Source of the DNA: an uncultured Oscillospiraceae bacterium
GTDB lineage: Bacteria; Bacillota; Clostridia; Oscillospirales; Acutalibacteraceae
Direction: 5' to 3'
Assembly: GCA_949289045.1 (NCBI GenBank)
Contig: CASEMN010000004.1
Location: 156,546 to 220,545 of the forward strand
Length of the DNA stretch: 64,000 bases
Shown here: in pieces, positions 6,758 through 16,171 of the stretch
Layout: each line of letters starts with the position of its first letter
Position numbering within the stretch: the stretch's first letter is position 1
Program-made: the position numbers and the translations under genes
The notes under the pieces: model-generated
Seen by the model: the letters and a program-made list of their open reading frames with translations, nothing else
What the model was told of the DNA's origin: nothing
The model's database searches: none

Positions 6758-8422
6758 ATGAATGATTTTGAAAAACTTGCCAATCTGCTTTTTAGCGATA
6801 TAGATAAAACACCCCAATATTACGAACAATTATATCCCCAACGTCCCCTTAAAGAAGGTGCCAGAGTTTCACGCTTTGCACCGAGTCCTACGGGATTTCT
6901 GCATATCGGCGGACTTTTCGCCGCAATGGTTGCAAAGCTCAATGCATCAACAACAAATGGCGTTTTCTTTTTGAGAATTGAGGACACCGATAAAAAAAGA
7001 GAAATCACCGACGGTGTTTCCGAAATCATAAAAGGTCTTGAAGCTTTCGGCGTAACTCCCGACGAGGGCGTTATGGGCTTCGAGAAAGAGGAAGGTAATT
7101 ACGGTCCATATCAGCAGAGCCACCGCAGAGAAATCTACCGCTGCTTCGCAAAGGATCTTGTTTTAAAAGGACTTGCTTACCCCTGCTTCTGCTCTGAGGA
7201 GGAGCTCAATGCTTTGAGAGAAAAGCAGGAGGCTGAGAGCGTAAACAAAGGCTATTACGGAAAATGGGCACACTGCCGCAATCTTTCCTATGAGGAGCAG
7301 GAAAAGCTTATAAAAGAGTGTAAACCCTATGTGCTTCGCCTGCGTTCACCGGGAAATGAAGAACACAAGATTTCCTTTGATGACCTTGTAAAGGGCAAAA
7401 TCGAAATGCCTGAAAACATCATGGACGTCGTTCTTCTTAAAACCGACGGAATCCCCACATACCACTTTGCCCATGCAGTGGACGATCACCTTATGAGAAC
7501 AACTCATGTTATCAGAGGCGACGAGTGGATTGCATCCGTTCCCCTGCACATTCAGCTTTTCAAATGCTGCGGCTTCAAAGTTCCTAAATACGCTCATATC
7601 GCTCCCATTATGAAGGAGGAGAACGGCGGAAAGAGAAAGCTTTCAAAGCGTAAGGATCCCGAAGCTGCCGTAACCTACTATTCACAGGAGGGCTATCCCA
7701 AGGAGAGCGTTATAGAGTATCTTCTCACTTTGGCTAACTCAAACTTTGAAGACTGGCGCAAGACAAATAAAACAGCTCCCCAGAGTGCATTCCCCTTTAA
7801 TCTTAAAAAGATGAGCGCAAGCGGCGCACTTTTCGACCTTGCAAAGCTCAATGACGTAAGTAAAAATGTAATTTCAGTTATGTCCGCCGAGGAGGTTTAC
7901 ACCCTTGTAACTGACTGGGCTAAGGAATACAACGAAAAGCTTTATGCTCTTCTTACAAGAGATCCGGAATTTTCAACTAAGCTTTTCTCAATTGACAGAG
8001 GCACTGCAAAGCCCAGAAAGGACATAGCAAAGTGGAGCGAAATTGAAAGCTACTGCGAATATTTCTTTGACGAGCTTTACACTGCCGATTACACAATGCC
8101 CGAAAACGTTTCAAATGAAGAAGCCGCGGCAATACTAAAAAAGTATCTTGAGGTATATTCTCACTCTCAGGACAAAGACGGCTGGTTTGATACAGTAAAG
8201 AGCATCTGCGAGTCTTTGGGATACACCCCCAATGTCAAGGAATACAAAAAGAACCCCGAAGCTTACAAGGGTCATGTAGGCGATGTTTCTTCCGTTATAA
8301 GAATTGCGGTAACTTCAAGAAGAAACACCCCTGACCTTTATGCAATAATGCAGCTTTTAGGCGAAGAAAAAGTAAGAGAAAGAATTGCCGCAGCAATTAA
8401 GGCCTGCGACGGAGAGGAGTAA
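6758..8422 (+). CDS. gltX: Glutamate--tRNA ligase
   Basis: 554 residues. The class I synthetase signatures are [12 protein letters not shown] (HIGH-type motif, residues 41-52) and KRKLSKRKD (KMSKS-type, around 292-300), with RIEDTD between. It charges tRNA-Glu with glutamate in the cytoplasm. The protein is longer than typical bacterial GluRS of about 490 residues. ATG 6758 follows GTAAGGAGGAATAGAGC. The stop is five bases before the start of glnS, so the two form an operon. Presence of a separate GlnRS suggests this enzyme is discriminating, though that is inferred. Confidence 0.93.
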   Translation: MNDFEKLANLLFSDIDKTPQYYEQLYPQRPLKEGARVSRFAPSPTGFLHIGGLFAAMVAKLNASTTNGVFFLRIEDTDKKREITDGVSEIIKGLEAFGVTPDEGVMGFEKEEGNYGPYQQSHRREIYRCFAKDLVLKGLAYPCFCSEEELNALREKQEAESVNKGYYGKWAHCRNLSYEEQEKLIKECKPYVLRLRSPGNEEHKISFDDLVKGKIEMPENIMDVVLLKTDGIPTYHFAHAVDDHLMRTTHVIRGDEWIASVPLHIQLFKCCGFKVPKYAHIAPIMKEENGGKRKLSKRKDPEAAVTYYSQEGYPKESVIEYLLTLANSNFEDWRKTNKTAPQSAFPFNLKKMSASGALFDLAKLNDVSKNVISVMSAEEVYTLVTDWAKEYNEKLYALLTRDPEFSTKLFSIDRGTAKPRKDIAKWSEIESYCEYFFDELYTADYTMPENVSNEEAAAILKKYLEVYSHSQDKDGWFDTVKSICESLGYTPNVKEYKKNPEAYKGHVGDVSSVIRIAVTSRRNTPDLYAIMQLLGEEKVRERIAAAIKACDGEE

Positions 8423-8427
8423 GAGCA

Positions 8428-10092
8428 ATGGAAGAGATTATAAAAGAAAATACATCTAATTTTATACATGACTTTATAGACGAAGATCTTAAAAATGGAG
8501 TTTACACAAAAGTACAGACCCGTTTCCCTCCGGAGCCCAACGGATATCTTCATATCGGTCATGCAAAGGCAATATGCATAAACTTTGCCACAGCCGCAAA
8601 ATACGGCGGAACATGCAACCTGCGTCTTGATGACACAAACCCCACAAAGGAAGACGTTGAATATGTTGAAAGCATAAAAGAGGACATCAAATGGCTCGGT
8701 TTCAACTGGGACAACCTCTATTTCGCATCTGATTACTTTGATTTTATCCATGAATGTGCCATAAAGCTCATTGAGCTTGACAAAGCCTATGTGGACGAGC
8801 TTTCCGCTGACGAAATAAGAGAGTACAGAGGAACTCTTACAGAGCCCGGAAAGGAAAGTCCCTATAGAAACCGTCCCAAAGAGGAAAGCCTCGACCTGTT
8901 TAAGAGAATGACAGCAGGCGAATTCCCCAACGGAGCTATGGTTCTCCGTGCAAAAATCGACATGGCTTCCCCCAACCTCAATATGCGTGACCCGGTAATT
9001 TACCGTATCGCTCATGTTCATCATCACAGAACCGGAGACAAATGGTGCGTATATCCCATGTACGACTTTGCACATCCCCTTTCCGACGCTAAAGAGGGCG
9101 TAACCCATTCACTTTGCTCCCTTGAATTTGAGAACCACCGTCCCCTTTATGACTGGTTCCTCAGAGAGCTTAATATCCCCACCCCTCCCCGTCAGATTGA
9201 GTTTGCAAGACTTAACCTCAACTACTGCCTTACAAGCAAGCGCAAATGCTTGAAGCTTGTTACAGATAACATTCTTGCCGGCTGGGATGACCCGAGAATG
9301 GCAACTCTCTGCGGAATGAGAAGAAGAGGATATCCTGCCGCCGCTATCCGTGATTTCTGCGACAGAATCGGCGTAAGCAAGGCTTACTCTGTTGTTGACT
9401 ACGGCCTTCTTGAAGCCTGCGTAAGAGATAATCTTAACGCTAACGCTCCCAGAGCCATGGCTGTTTTAAGACCTCTTAAAGTTATAATCGACAATTATCC
9501 CGAAGATAAAACAGAAAAAATCACCGTTCAGGTTCATCCGGACAAACCTGAGCTTGGTACAAGAGAGATGACCTTCTCCCGTGAAATCTATGTGGAGCAG
9601 GAAGACTTTATGGCAGAGCCTGTAAAGAAGTATTTCCGTCTCTTCCCCGGCAACGAGGTAAGACTTAAAGGCGCATACTTTGTAAAATGCGAAAGCTATG
9701 AAACCGATGAAAACAGAAACGTTACCTGCCTTCACTGCACATACGACCCCCTTTCAAAGGGTGGTGAATCTCCCGACGGCCGAAAGGTCAAGGGAACTCT
9801 TCACTGGGTAAGCGCCGCAGACTGCGTAAAGGCAGAGGTCCGTCTCTATGACAGACTCTTTAACGCTGAAAATCCCTCTGATGAATCAAAAGGTTCCTTT
9901 ACAGAAAATCTTAACCCCGACTCCCTTACAATTCTTGAAGATTGCCTTATCGAAGGCGGACTCAAAGACGCTAAACCCGGAGATACTTTCCAGTTCATGC
10001 GTCAGGGATATTACTGCGTAGATAAAGACTCAACTCCCGATAATCTCGTTTTCAACCGCACCGTTGCACTTAATTCCTCTTGGAAAAAATAA
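8428..10092 (+). CDS. glnS: Glutamine--tRNA ligase
   Basis: 554 residues with [19 protein letters not shown] (HIGH at 42-45), RLDDTNP and the KMSKS-type [11 protein letters not shown], plus the two beta-barrel anticodon-binding domains in the last third. This is the bacterial/eukaryotic GlnRS type rather than GluRS, as shown by [14 protein letters not shown] and the C-terminal [13 protein letters not shown]. It charges tRNA-Gln directly, so this organism need not rely on the GatCAB route for Gln. It is the second gene of the gltX-glnS operon. Confidence 0.94.
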   Translation: MEEIIKENTSNFIHDFIDEDLKNGVYTKVQTRFPPEPNGYLHIGHAKAICINFATAAKYGGTCNLRLDDTNPTKEDVEYVESIKEDIKWLGFNWDNLYFASDYFDFIHECAIKLIELDKAYVDELSADEIREYRGTLTEPGKESPYRNRPKEESLDLFKRMTAGEFPNGAMVLRAKIDMASPNLNMRDPVIYRIAHVHHHRTGDKWCVYPMYDFAHPLSDAKEGVTHSLCSLEFENHRPLYDWFLRELNIPTPPRQIEFARLNLNYCLTSKRKCLKLVTDNILAGWDDPRMATLCGMRRRGYPAAAIRDFCDRIGVSKAYSVVDYGLLEACVRDNLNANAPRAMAVLRPLKVIIDNYPEDKTEKITVQVHPDKPELGTREMTFSREIYVEQEDFMAEPVKKYFRLFPGNEVRLKGAYFVKCESYETDENRNVTCLHCTYDPLSKGGESPDGRKVKGTLHWVSAADCVKAEVRLYDRLFNAENPSDESKGSFTENLNPDSLTILEDCLIEGGLKDAKPGDTFQFMRQGYYCVDKDSTPDNLVFNRTVALNSSWKK

Positions 10093-10134
10093 GTATGACT
10101 ATAAACCCTTATAAATGGTTCAGAGGTGTTTTTT

Positions 10135-10704
10135 ATGAAAACTTCGTATAAAGCTCTTTCTGTAGTTTTGGGGGCGACAGCTTTCTTGTCTTCTTTTACT
10201 ACTCCTTTATTTGTTGTAGTCACCAGTCCGATATCAGGCAGCACAGCCACCGTTAAATTTAATTTAAAACAGATAATAGATATGCTTTCTATAAACGGCA
10301 CAGATAGATTTATCAATAACTTGTTTTACAATTCTGCATATGCCAATTTCTGCCCTAAATTTCTTACAGCATTTATTTTCTTCTGGTCAGCGGTAATATG
10401 CTCACTTTTAATAATTATATTTTCAATCGTAAAAAACAAGTATATATATAACATTGTCTGTTCTGCATATGGACTCATTTCTCTTCTGATTTCCGCCATA
10501 GCAATTTCCAGCATCTCTTCCCAGGCCGTTGCAGGAAACAGCGAAATCGGCAAAAATCTCCTTGATATTTTTGACCAGTTCTTAAATATACAATCTATTA
10601 ACTGCGGCACTGCTTTTTTCTTTATGGGGCTTTGCTTTATCGTTGTTTTTACTATTTCCGGCAGCCTGGCCATAGTAAATAAACCACAAAATAATAATAA
10701 ATGA
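10135..10704 (+). CDS. Predicted four-span membrane protein, unknown function
   Basis: 189 residues from ATG 10135. An in-frame GTG nine bases earlier overlaps the AGAGGTG ribosome site and is less likely. Hydrophobic segments are visible near residues 10-30, 75-98, 105-128 and 155-178. The loop after the first helix is polar and probably extracellular. No family is recognised. It begins 42 bases after glnS and may be read through from it, since no terminator lies between, and it is closed by a strong terminator. Confidence 0.7.
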   Translation: MKTSYKALSVVLGATAFLSSFTTPLFVVVTSPISGSTATVKFNLKQIIDMLSINGTDRFINNLFYNSAYANFCPKFLTAFIFFWSAVICSLLIIIFSIVKNKYIYNIVCSAYGLISLLISAIAISSISSQAVAGNSEIGKNLLDIFDQFLNIQSINCGTAFFFMGLCFIVVFTISGSLAIVNKPQNNNK

Positions 10705-10706
10705 AA

Positions 10707-10736
10707 AAACGTCCTGTCAAAAAAGACAGGACGTTT
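10707..10736. terminator. Bidirectional terminator
   Basis: Perfect stem AAACGTCCTGTC/GACAGGACGTTT with loop AAAAAA, followed by T residues on both strands. Ends the plus-strand membrane gene and the minus-strand CofE-like gene. Confidence 0.9.
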
Positions 10737-10758
10737 TTTTATAATCATTCAACTAATT

Positions 10759-11466
10759 TCAGTCGGAAATTTTTCTGACAATAGCGATAGGTGTCTGCTC
10801 TGAGGACTGACCCAAAGGATTGTCGTCAAAAATCTGCTTGCACATATCAACAGTAATATTTTTAGAAACGCCGAGAACTTCTCTTCCGAGATCGTTGGCA
10901 TCCATAACCGCAACCTCACAGCCGGTATAGTCACTTAATTCCTGAGCAACCTTTTCAGGATGAAGAGGAGCAAGCTTTGCATAGTGGTTGTAAGGCGGTA
11001 ACGTACAGTCACAGGGGCCGTCAATAGCTCTTGCCTTTGTTCCTACAATTTTATAGAAAACTCCTCTTACTCCGAAAGGCTTAGTAACAGCTGAACAGGC
11101 AGCGGCAAAAAGAATTTTCGGAGCTCCTACGTCACGAAGGGCAAGCTCCATTGTCCAAGGACTTCCCAAACCTATTCCATAGGGTGATTTGTAAACAAAT
11201 TTGCAAAGGAAATTAGCAAGCTTTGAAGGCTGAATATCATCAATATCAAAAGCTCTGCCCTGGCTTATAGCCACTATTTTTTCACTTATAAAAATCATGT
11301 CGCCTTCGCTGATGTAAGGCTTAACATACTTGTCCATAATTTCAGTAAGGCTATCGCCTTTTACAACAACATGAGTCTTTACAGGATATCTCGCATAGGT
11401 TCCGTAATCTTTAGTTGTAATTTCAAGCTTTTTATTCTGATTAGGTTTAAGTTCGTTTATGTCCAT
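10759..11466 (-). CDS. CofE-like protein (F420-0:glutamate ligase domain)
   Basis: 235 residues, matching the CofE fold family in length and signatures: DMIFISEKIVAISQGR near residue 55, KSPYGIGLGSPWTMELA, GTKARAIDGPCDCTLPPYN and VMDANDLGREVLGVS. Archaeal and actinobacterial CofE adds glutamate to coenzyme F420-0. Many Clostridia carry this domain without other F420 genes, and none are seen nearby, so the true substrate is unknown. Start ATG 11466 after GAGAGGTAACTGTA. It is transcribed alone. Confidence 0.75.
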   Translation of the reverse strand: MDINELKPNQNKKLEITTKDYGTYARYPVKTHVVVKGDSLTEIMDKYVKPYISEGDMIFISEKIVAISQGRAFDIDDIQPSKLANFLCKFVYKSPYGIGLGSPWTMELALRDVGAPKILFAAACSAVTKPFGVRGVFYKIVGTKARAIDGPCDCTLPPYNHYAKLAPLHPEKVAQELSDYTGCEVAVMDANDLGREVLGVSKNITVDMCKQIFDDNPLGQSSEQTPIAIVRKISD

Positions 11467-11631
11467 TACAGTTACCTCTCATTAAAGCAATATTTCATAT
11501 TTACAGCAACATTTTAAACCATAACGGAAAAAATTTCAATCCCATATATACACACCCTCGATAAATGTCAAAACAGACAGTAAATATAATATTGCCCGCA
11601 GAAGGTAATTTTATCCTTTTGCGGGCAATAT

Positions 11632-11943
11632 TTAATAGTTTTCTACATTCATCTGCATTGCATATTTCATTGACCGTTCAATTCTTGTCTTTGCTCTGCC
11701 TATAGCCCTTGAGACGCTCGATTTGTTTATTCCAAGCTCCAAAGCAATTTCAGGCATTGTAAGACCGCCGTAAAAATAAAGAGATACACACTGTCTTTGT
11801 CGCTCAGTAAGCTCAGAGGCAATAACTTTACCTACAAGATTCGCAGCAGATTGTATTTTTTTAGAATTGCTTTCTTCTGATATCAAATCGCAGAAAGCAG
11901 GATACTTTTGCCACTGATCCTCCAGGCCTATGCTTGTACGCAT
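11632..11943 (-). CDS. Sigma-70 region 4-like DNA-binding protein
   Basis: 103 residues. The C-terminal half is a sigma region 4 helix-turn-helix: LTERQRQCVSLYFYGGLTMP, then EIALELGINKSSVSRAIGRA. The N-terminal 45 residues show no sigma region 2, so it is not a full sigma factor and may act as a transcription regulator. It is the second gene of a two-gene operon, six bases after the coiled-coil gene, driven by a promoter with a perfect LexA-type box. Similar proteins occur in Firmicutes mobile elements, but no element genes are seen here. Confidence 0.75.
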   Translation of the reverse strand: MRTSIGLEDQWQKYPAFCDLISEESNSKKIQSAANLVGKVIASELTERQRQCVSLYFYGGLTMPEIALELGINKSSVSRAIGRAKTRIERSMKYAMQMNVENY

Positions 11944-11949
11944 ATTCTG

Positions 11950-12153
11950 TTACCCCTTTTCATAGTAATTTACAAGGTAGTCGCCGGTATCTTTAAGATC
12001 ACGGGCAATTGAATAAAGCTTCAAAATATCGCCCCGCATACGGTAAAGCTCCAAACCGCTGACATATCCAAGGCGCTCTCTAAGCAAATCTATCTGCTTT
12101 TTAACTGCCTCCGCCTGTTTAAGATATTCCTCACCCATTTCAAAAAGTGTCAT
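11950..12153 (-). CDS. 67-residue coiled-coil protein, unknown
   Basis: Starts at ATG 12153 behind AAAAGGAGGTAGCT. Mostly helical heptad pattern: LFEMGEEYLKQAEAVKKQ, then IDLLRERLG, then LYRMRGDILKLYSIARDLKD. No catalytic or metal motif. It is the first gene of the SOS-boxed operon, followed six bases later by the sigma-region-4-like gene. The two products may work together. Short helical partners like this often accompany sigma-like regulators in Firmicutes; function is not known. Confidence 0.65.
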   Translation of the reverse strand: MTLFEMGEEYLKQAEAVKKQIDLLRERLGYVSGLELYRMRGDILKLYSIARDLKDTGDYLVNYYEKG

Positions 12154-12190
12154 AGCTACCTCCTTTTAGTACGGCTCCCGCCGTTCTTCT

Positions 12191-12217
12191 CGAACAAACG
12201 TTCGATTACAAATTATA
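12191..12217 (-). promoter_or_regulatory. Promoter with perfect LexA/SOS box
   Basis: TATAAT (12212-12217, minus strand) is followed seven bases downstream by CGAACAAACGTTCG (12191-12204), the Gram-positive LexA operator pattern CGAAC-N4-GTTCG. It lies over the expected transcription start. The -35 is weak (ACTGTT), as is common at repressed promoters. It drives the two-gene operon at 11632-12153. Confidence 0.78.
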
Positions 12218-12271
12218 CAATACACACTTTTTAAAACAGTTTCAAGGAAAAAATTTTAAAAGCTTTGGCAC

Positions 12272-12289
12272 AGTCCCAATAATGGGACT
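12272..12289. repeat. Short perfect hairpin in the divergent intergenic region
   Basis: AGTCCCA-ATAA-TGGGACT, followed closely by TTGTTATAAT. No matching -35 at proper distance was found, so its role (operator or weak terminator) is open. Confidence 0.35.
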
Positions 12290-12409
12290 TTGTTATAATT
12301 CTTTTTGCAATTGCGTTCTTTCCTCAAAATATATTTCTGATGAATTTAACAAAAAAGATTACAAAAGATTTACAATTTTAAATCCCCCATAAATTTTCGT
12401 TACTGTTTA

Positions 12410-12438
12410 TTGACAGTTTTCCACAAATAGCGTATACT
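12410..12438 (+). promoter_or_regulatory. Promoter of the radical SAM gene
   Basis: TTGACA (12410-12415) and TATACT (12433-12438), spacer 17. The 5' UTR carries a hairpin AGTGCCCCAT/ATGGTGGCGCT at 12450-12473 ahead of the ribosome site. Confidence 0.8.
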
Positions 12439-12501
12439 TACTTTCGTTGAGTGCCCCATTCTATGGTGGCGCTGTTTATTTTAGTAGGAGGCTAAGAAAT
12501 T

Positions 12502-13881
12502 ATGAGATCCTTAAAGGAAAGTGCATCGGCATTTGCAATTAAGCAGGCGCTAAAGTACGCGAGGAAAGACCCTGATAAAAACCTTATGAAAATTTTGGAG
12601 CTTGTTGAAGCTGCGGACAGACGTAAGGTTAACCGTGTTACCTACGCAAGCCTTCACAAAACCCTTAATGACCCCAACAACAACTGGACAGTTTTCTTCA
12701 AAAACATTCTCAGAGATATTGATCCTGAAATTATTGAGAAACTCGTTCCGGTACTTCTCAACATTGCCATGAACAGCTATGATCTTAGAACTGCGGCAAT
12801 AGAAAAATATAAATGCAATATTCCATGGGCAGTGCTTATGGATCCCACCGCAGCTTGCAACCTTCAGTGCACAGGCTGTTGGGCAGCTGAATACGGCAAA
12901 GGCTCAAATCTGAGCTATGAGGTTCTTTCAAGAATCGTTAACGAAGGTAAACAGCTTGGTACATTTATGTACATATTCTCCGGCGGTGAGCCCCTCGTTC
13001 GTAAGGATGACATCATTAAGCTTTGCGAAGCTAACCCTGACTGTGCATTCCTTGCATTTACAAACGGAACACTTGTTGATGAAGCTTTCGTAAAAGAGCT
13101 TAAGAGAGTCGGCAACTTTGTTCTTGCTTTCAGCATTGAGGGCTACGAAGACGCAACAGATATGCGCCGCGGTAAGGGTACATATCAGAAGGTTATTCAC
13201 GCAATGTCCCTTCTTAAAGAGGCTGGAGTTCCCTTCGGTTACTCAGCTTGCTATCACTCAAAGAACGTTGAAGAGGTTTGCTCTTCTGAGTATATCGACT
13301 TCCTTATTGACAAAGGATGCCTCTTCGCTTGGTACTTCACATACATGCCCGTCGGTAAAGACGCAGTTGTTGACCTTGTTGCAACAGCTGACCAGCGTAA
13401 GAGAGCTTACGAGCTTATCCGTAAGGCAAGAAACGAAAAGCCCATATTCCTTATGGACTTCTGGAATGACGGCGAATACGTTCAGGGCTGCATAGCCGGC
13501 GGACGCCATTATCTCCACATCAACGCAAACGGCGACGTTGAGCCCTGTGCATTCGTTCACTACTCAAACGTCAACATCAAGGACTGCTCTCTCATCGAGG
13601 CTCTTCAGTCACCCCTCTTCATGGAGTACTATAAGGGTCAGCCCTGGAACAATAACCACCTTCGTCCCTGCCCCGTTCTTGATAACCCAGAGGCAATCAA
13701 GGGTGCTGTTGAGCGTTCCGGCGCACATTCAACAGAGATGCTCGCTCCCGAAAGCGTTGATGACCTTATCGCAAAGACAAAGCCCTTTGCTCTTAAGTGG
13801 GCTCCCGTTGCAGACGCTATCTGGGCAGACACAGATATCGAAAAGCACAACAACCCCACAACAATGTATCAGAACAAATAA
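12502..13881 (+). CDS. Radical SAM/SPASM-type enzyme, substrate unknown
   Basis: 459 residues. The radical SAM cluster motif CxxxCxxC is in PTAACNLQCTGCWAAEYG (about residues 115-130), followed by the SAM-contact segment FSGGEPLVRK and the strand ending LAFTNGTLV. The C-terminal third contains GCIAGGRHYLHINANGDVEP with CAFVHYSN, then NIKDC and LRPCPVLDNP, a SPASM-like set of cysteines for auxiliary clusters. About 110 helical residues precede the barrel. Such enzymes perform radical modifications of peptides, cofactors or lipids. No peptide substrate gene or partner lies beside it; it is transcribed alone. Codon use suggests good expression. Confidence 0.8.
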   Translation: MRSLKESASAFAIKQALKYARKDPDKNLMKILELVEAADRRKVNRVTYASLHKTLNDPNNNWTVFFKNILRDIDPEIIEKLVPVLLNIAMNSYDLRTAAIEKYKCNIPWAVLMDPTAACNLQCTGCWAAEYGKGSNLSYEVLSRIVNEGKQLGTFMYIFSGGEPLVRKDDIIKLCEANPDCAFLAFTNGTLVDEAFVKELKRVGNFVLAFSIEGYEDATDMRRGKGTYQKVIHAMSLLKEAGVPFGYSACYHSKNVEEVCSSEYIDFLIDKGCLFAWYFTYMPVGKDAVVDLVATADQRKRAYELIRKARNEKPIFLMDFWNDGEYVQGCIAGGRHYLHINANGDVEPCAFVHYSNVNIKDCSLIEALQSPLFMEYYKGQPWNNNHLRPCPVLDNPEAIKGAVERSGAHSTEMLAPESVDDLIAKTKPFALKWAPVADAIWADTDIEKHNNPTTMYQNK

Positions 13882-13900
13882 AAATACTGATTGCACTTTT

Positions 13901-13929
13901 AAAAGCCTGACCGTTTTGGTCAGGCTTTT
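13901..13929. terminator. Bidirectional terminator
   Basis: Stem AAAAGCCTGACC/GGTCAGGCTTTT with loop GTTTT and T-runs. Ends the radical SAM gene and the convergent membrane protein gene. Confidence 0.9.
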
Positions 13930-13943
13930 TTATTAGTCTTGAA

Positions 13944-15494
13944 TCAGTTGTCGGGCTCTGCATCGGAAAACATTACATCGTCATATGTTAAAGTCATTGA
14001 GGATTGGGCCTCACTAAACACATATCCATTCTTACCCGCCGCACAATAGTCTGAGGCAGTGTACACCGGATACTGCAAAAGACTCATCTGATGATGATAA
14101 TTAACCCAAGGAGATATGAGGTATCCTGTATTAAGCTGATTAAATTCATAAGAAACATAACAGCGCTTATTTTCCCCGTCACTAGGCATTGAAAAATCAA
14201 GATAAGTATCTAATGACATACCGAAAAAAGTTGCGGTTTCCTTTTTGCTTACTTCGTAATACTCAGCAGCATATGTCCTGCCTCCCTCATCATACATTAC
14301 ACGCCCCGTAAAGTCTGATGTAAGCGAAAAAGCATTTTCGGATATTCCGCTGTGACCTGGATACCACACCTGAAGTGCTTCAGTTCCTAAAAATCCTGGA
14401 TCTACTTTCCAGTATAAATGATGAAATGCTTTCCAGCGCACTGTATCTCCGGGCAATCGAACCAAAACATGTGTAATAACCAGCTCTTTGACATCATACA
14501 CCGTATCCCTGTTTATATAAAGAGTGTTTCCTTCCTTTTTTGTCTCTACAACTTCATGTCCTCTGTTAATAGGCATTTCTTCTGATTCTGATACCAAAGC
14601 TATAGCACCATCGCAGGCTTTTATATCTTCTTCACTCAAATCATCGAGTACGTTTTCGGGGAAGCCAAGCCCAAGAAGATGTGCTTTAATATCCTCTACC
14701 TCACTGTGCTCATTCTCAGACACCGGAGTCCAGTCCATTGGAAAACTCCTGAAAAATATAAAACCACATGAGACAGAAACCGCAATGGCAGCCGTCAAAA
14801 TGGCCACAAGCCATTTATCGGAAATTTTGACTGGTTTAGTTTTAATAGCATATCCGGATGCATAAAGTGCTTTCGCTATTTTGCAAAGACTCCGGATAAT
14901 TAAAATATACACAATTACAAGAATTGAAAAGCCTATAATTGTAATAGTAGCTCCCGTAACACCTAAAACCATTATTGAAAGATACCAAATTATAAGGGCG
15001 ATCATACTGCTTACCTTCGCTTTGATGCCGGCTTTTTCCTGAAGAGTTTTCAAACCCAATGCAAAGAAAATAAGAAGTACAACAAAAAGAACATAATAAT
15101 TAATAAAGCAAAACGTCCGTCCGAAAAGTGAATCTGAAAACTCAGCGCCATGCACAGTTGAAAATACTCCCAATAGAAAGATTTCTGCTATGTTTTGAAC
15201 AATGGAAACAATCCAGCTGTATTTAAACCAGGTATTTTCATTTTTCAATGTACGCAAACCTATAAGCAGTAATGTGCTGCCTGCAACTGAAAAAAAGTAA
15301 TTCAAAAAGTATAAGTTAATAGTAAACGTGGAAAAGGCTAATCCGGTAATAATAAAATTCATGGCTCTTCTGCATGGAATTACCTTTTTAAGGATTTTTT
15401 CCGGAGGAATTTCCGGCAAAGCCTCAAGAATCTCTTTCTCAAACTCTTTTTCTTTCATTACTTCATCCGGATTAAAAAAATTCTGATCACTCAT
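13944..15494 (-). CDS. Membrane protein partnered with an ECF sigma factor
   Basis: 516 residues from ATG 15494, which overlaps the sigma factor stop by eight bases and has GGAGGTG in front. The N-terminal 50 residues are acidic and cytosolic (NPDEVMKEKEFEKEILEALP). They are followed by about six hydrophobic helices (residues 50-240), another at about 230-250, and a large extracytoplasmic C-terminal domain beginning FRSFPMDWTPVSENEHSEVE. The translational coupling to a sigma factor and the cytosol-membrane-exterior layout suggest an anti-sigma or sensor role, but no zinc anti-sigma motif is visible. The extracellular domain is not recognised. Confidence 0.7.
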   Translation of the reverse strand: MSDQNFFNPDEVMKEKEFEKEILEALPEIPPEKILKKVIPCRRAMNFIITGLAFSTFTINLYFLNYFFSVAGSTLLLIGLRTLKNENTWFKYSWIVSIVQNIAEIFLLGVFSTVHGAEFSDSLFGRTFCFINYYVLFVVLLIFFALGLKTLQEKAGIKAKVSSMIALIIWYLSIMVLGVTGATITIIGFSILVIVYILIIRSLCKIAKALYASGYAIKTKPVKISDKWLVAILTAAIAVSVSCGFIFFRSFPMDWTPVSENEHSEVEDIKAHLLGLGFPENVLDDLSEEDIKACDGAIALVSESEEMPINRGHEVVETKKEGNTLYINRDTVYDVKELVITHVLVRLPGDTVRWKAFHHLYWKVDPGFLGTEALQVWYPGHSGISENAFSLTSDFTGRVMYDEGGRTYAAEYYEVSKKETATFFGMSLDTYLDFSMPSDGENKRCYVSYEFNQLNTGYLISPWVNYHHQMSLLQYPVYTASDYCAAGKNGYVFSEAQSSMTLTYDDVMFSDAEPDN

Positions 15495-16032
15495 TCTCTT
15501 CACCTCCAAGACGCTTTCGCAGCCTTTTTTTAATACGGTAAAGCCTGCCTTCAACCGCACGAACGGTCATACTAAGTTCCGATGCTATCTGCTCGGTTGA
15601 CTGTAAGTAGTAATATTTTCTGTAAAAAAGTTCTGTATCCATTGACGAGAGCTGTTTTAAAGCCGCAAGCAAAGATTCTCGACGTTCGTTCATAATCACC
15701 GTTTCCTCCGGAGTAGGCTCATTTGACGGCATATGCTCTTCAAATTTTTCAACTGAATCGCTGAATTTATTTCGGCGGGTAAAATTCAGCGCCGCATTTC
15801 TGGAAACAGCGGTAATCCAGCCTTTAAAGCTCCCTTTTTCCTCGTTATAACAGTCTATCCTTTCCCATACCCGCAAGATAATTTCGGAAACACATTCCTC
15901 CCTATCCTGCTCATCGGTTAAAATAGGCGAAACAACATACCGCACAAGGGAGCCGTAGGAGCTTAAAAGTTCTTTTGCGCCTTCTTGATTTCGCTGACGA
16001 AGCAAACTGATTATCTCTTCTTCATTCAACAC
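15487..16032 (-). CDS. ECF-type RNA polymerase sigma factor
   Basis: 181 residues starting at GTG 16032, placed six bases after AGGAG. Region 2 (DREECVSEIILRVWERIDCY, followed by GWITAVSRNAALNF) and region 4 (STEQIASELSMTVRAVEGRL) are clear, separated by a short acidic linker, as in ECF factors. It directs RNA polymerase to a small regulon, probably on a membrane signal through the coupled downstream gene. It lies 140 bases from the RsgI gene on the same strand but behind a strong terminator, so the two sigma systems are separate units. Confidence 0.88.
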   Translation of the reverse strand: MLNEEEIISLLRQRNQEGAKELLSSYGSLVRYVVSPILTDEQDREECVSEIILRVWERIDCYNEEKGSFKGWITAVSRNAALNFTRRNKFSDSVEKFEEHMPSNEPTPEETVIMNERRESLLAALKQLSSMDTELFYRKYYYLQSTEQIASELSMTVRAVEGRLYRIKKRLRKRLGGEENE

Positions 16033-16117
16033 TATCGACTCCTCTCCTCAAAATCCCTGTCATTAAATGATACACATAAAAAATGAAAATCCCACGCTGA
16101 ATTTAATTGATTATAAA

Positions 16118-16148
16118 AAACGGACGCAGAGAAATTCTGCGTCCGTTT
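16118..16148 (-). terminator. Terminator after rsgI
   Basis: Thirteen-base perfect stem AAACGGACGCAGA/TCTGCGTCCGTTT with a 5-base loop. On the minus strand it is followed by a run of T residues. Confidence 0.88.
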
Positions 16149-16171
16149 AAACTCAACCACGTAAAATAAGA

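Noticed and set aside
8338..9108. 256-codon minus-strand ORF over the gltX-glnS junction
   Set aside because: Lies antisense inside two clear synthetase genes; Cys/Val/Phe-rich shadow composition.
11632..12217. Prophage or integrative element
   Set aside because: Sigma-like and coiled-coil genes resemble element genes, but no integrase, terminase, relaxase or attachment repeats are found around them.
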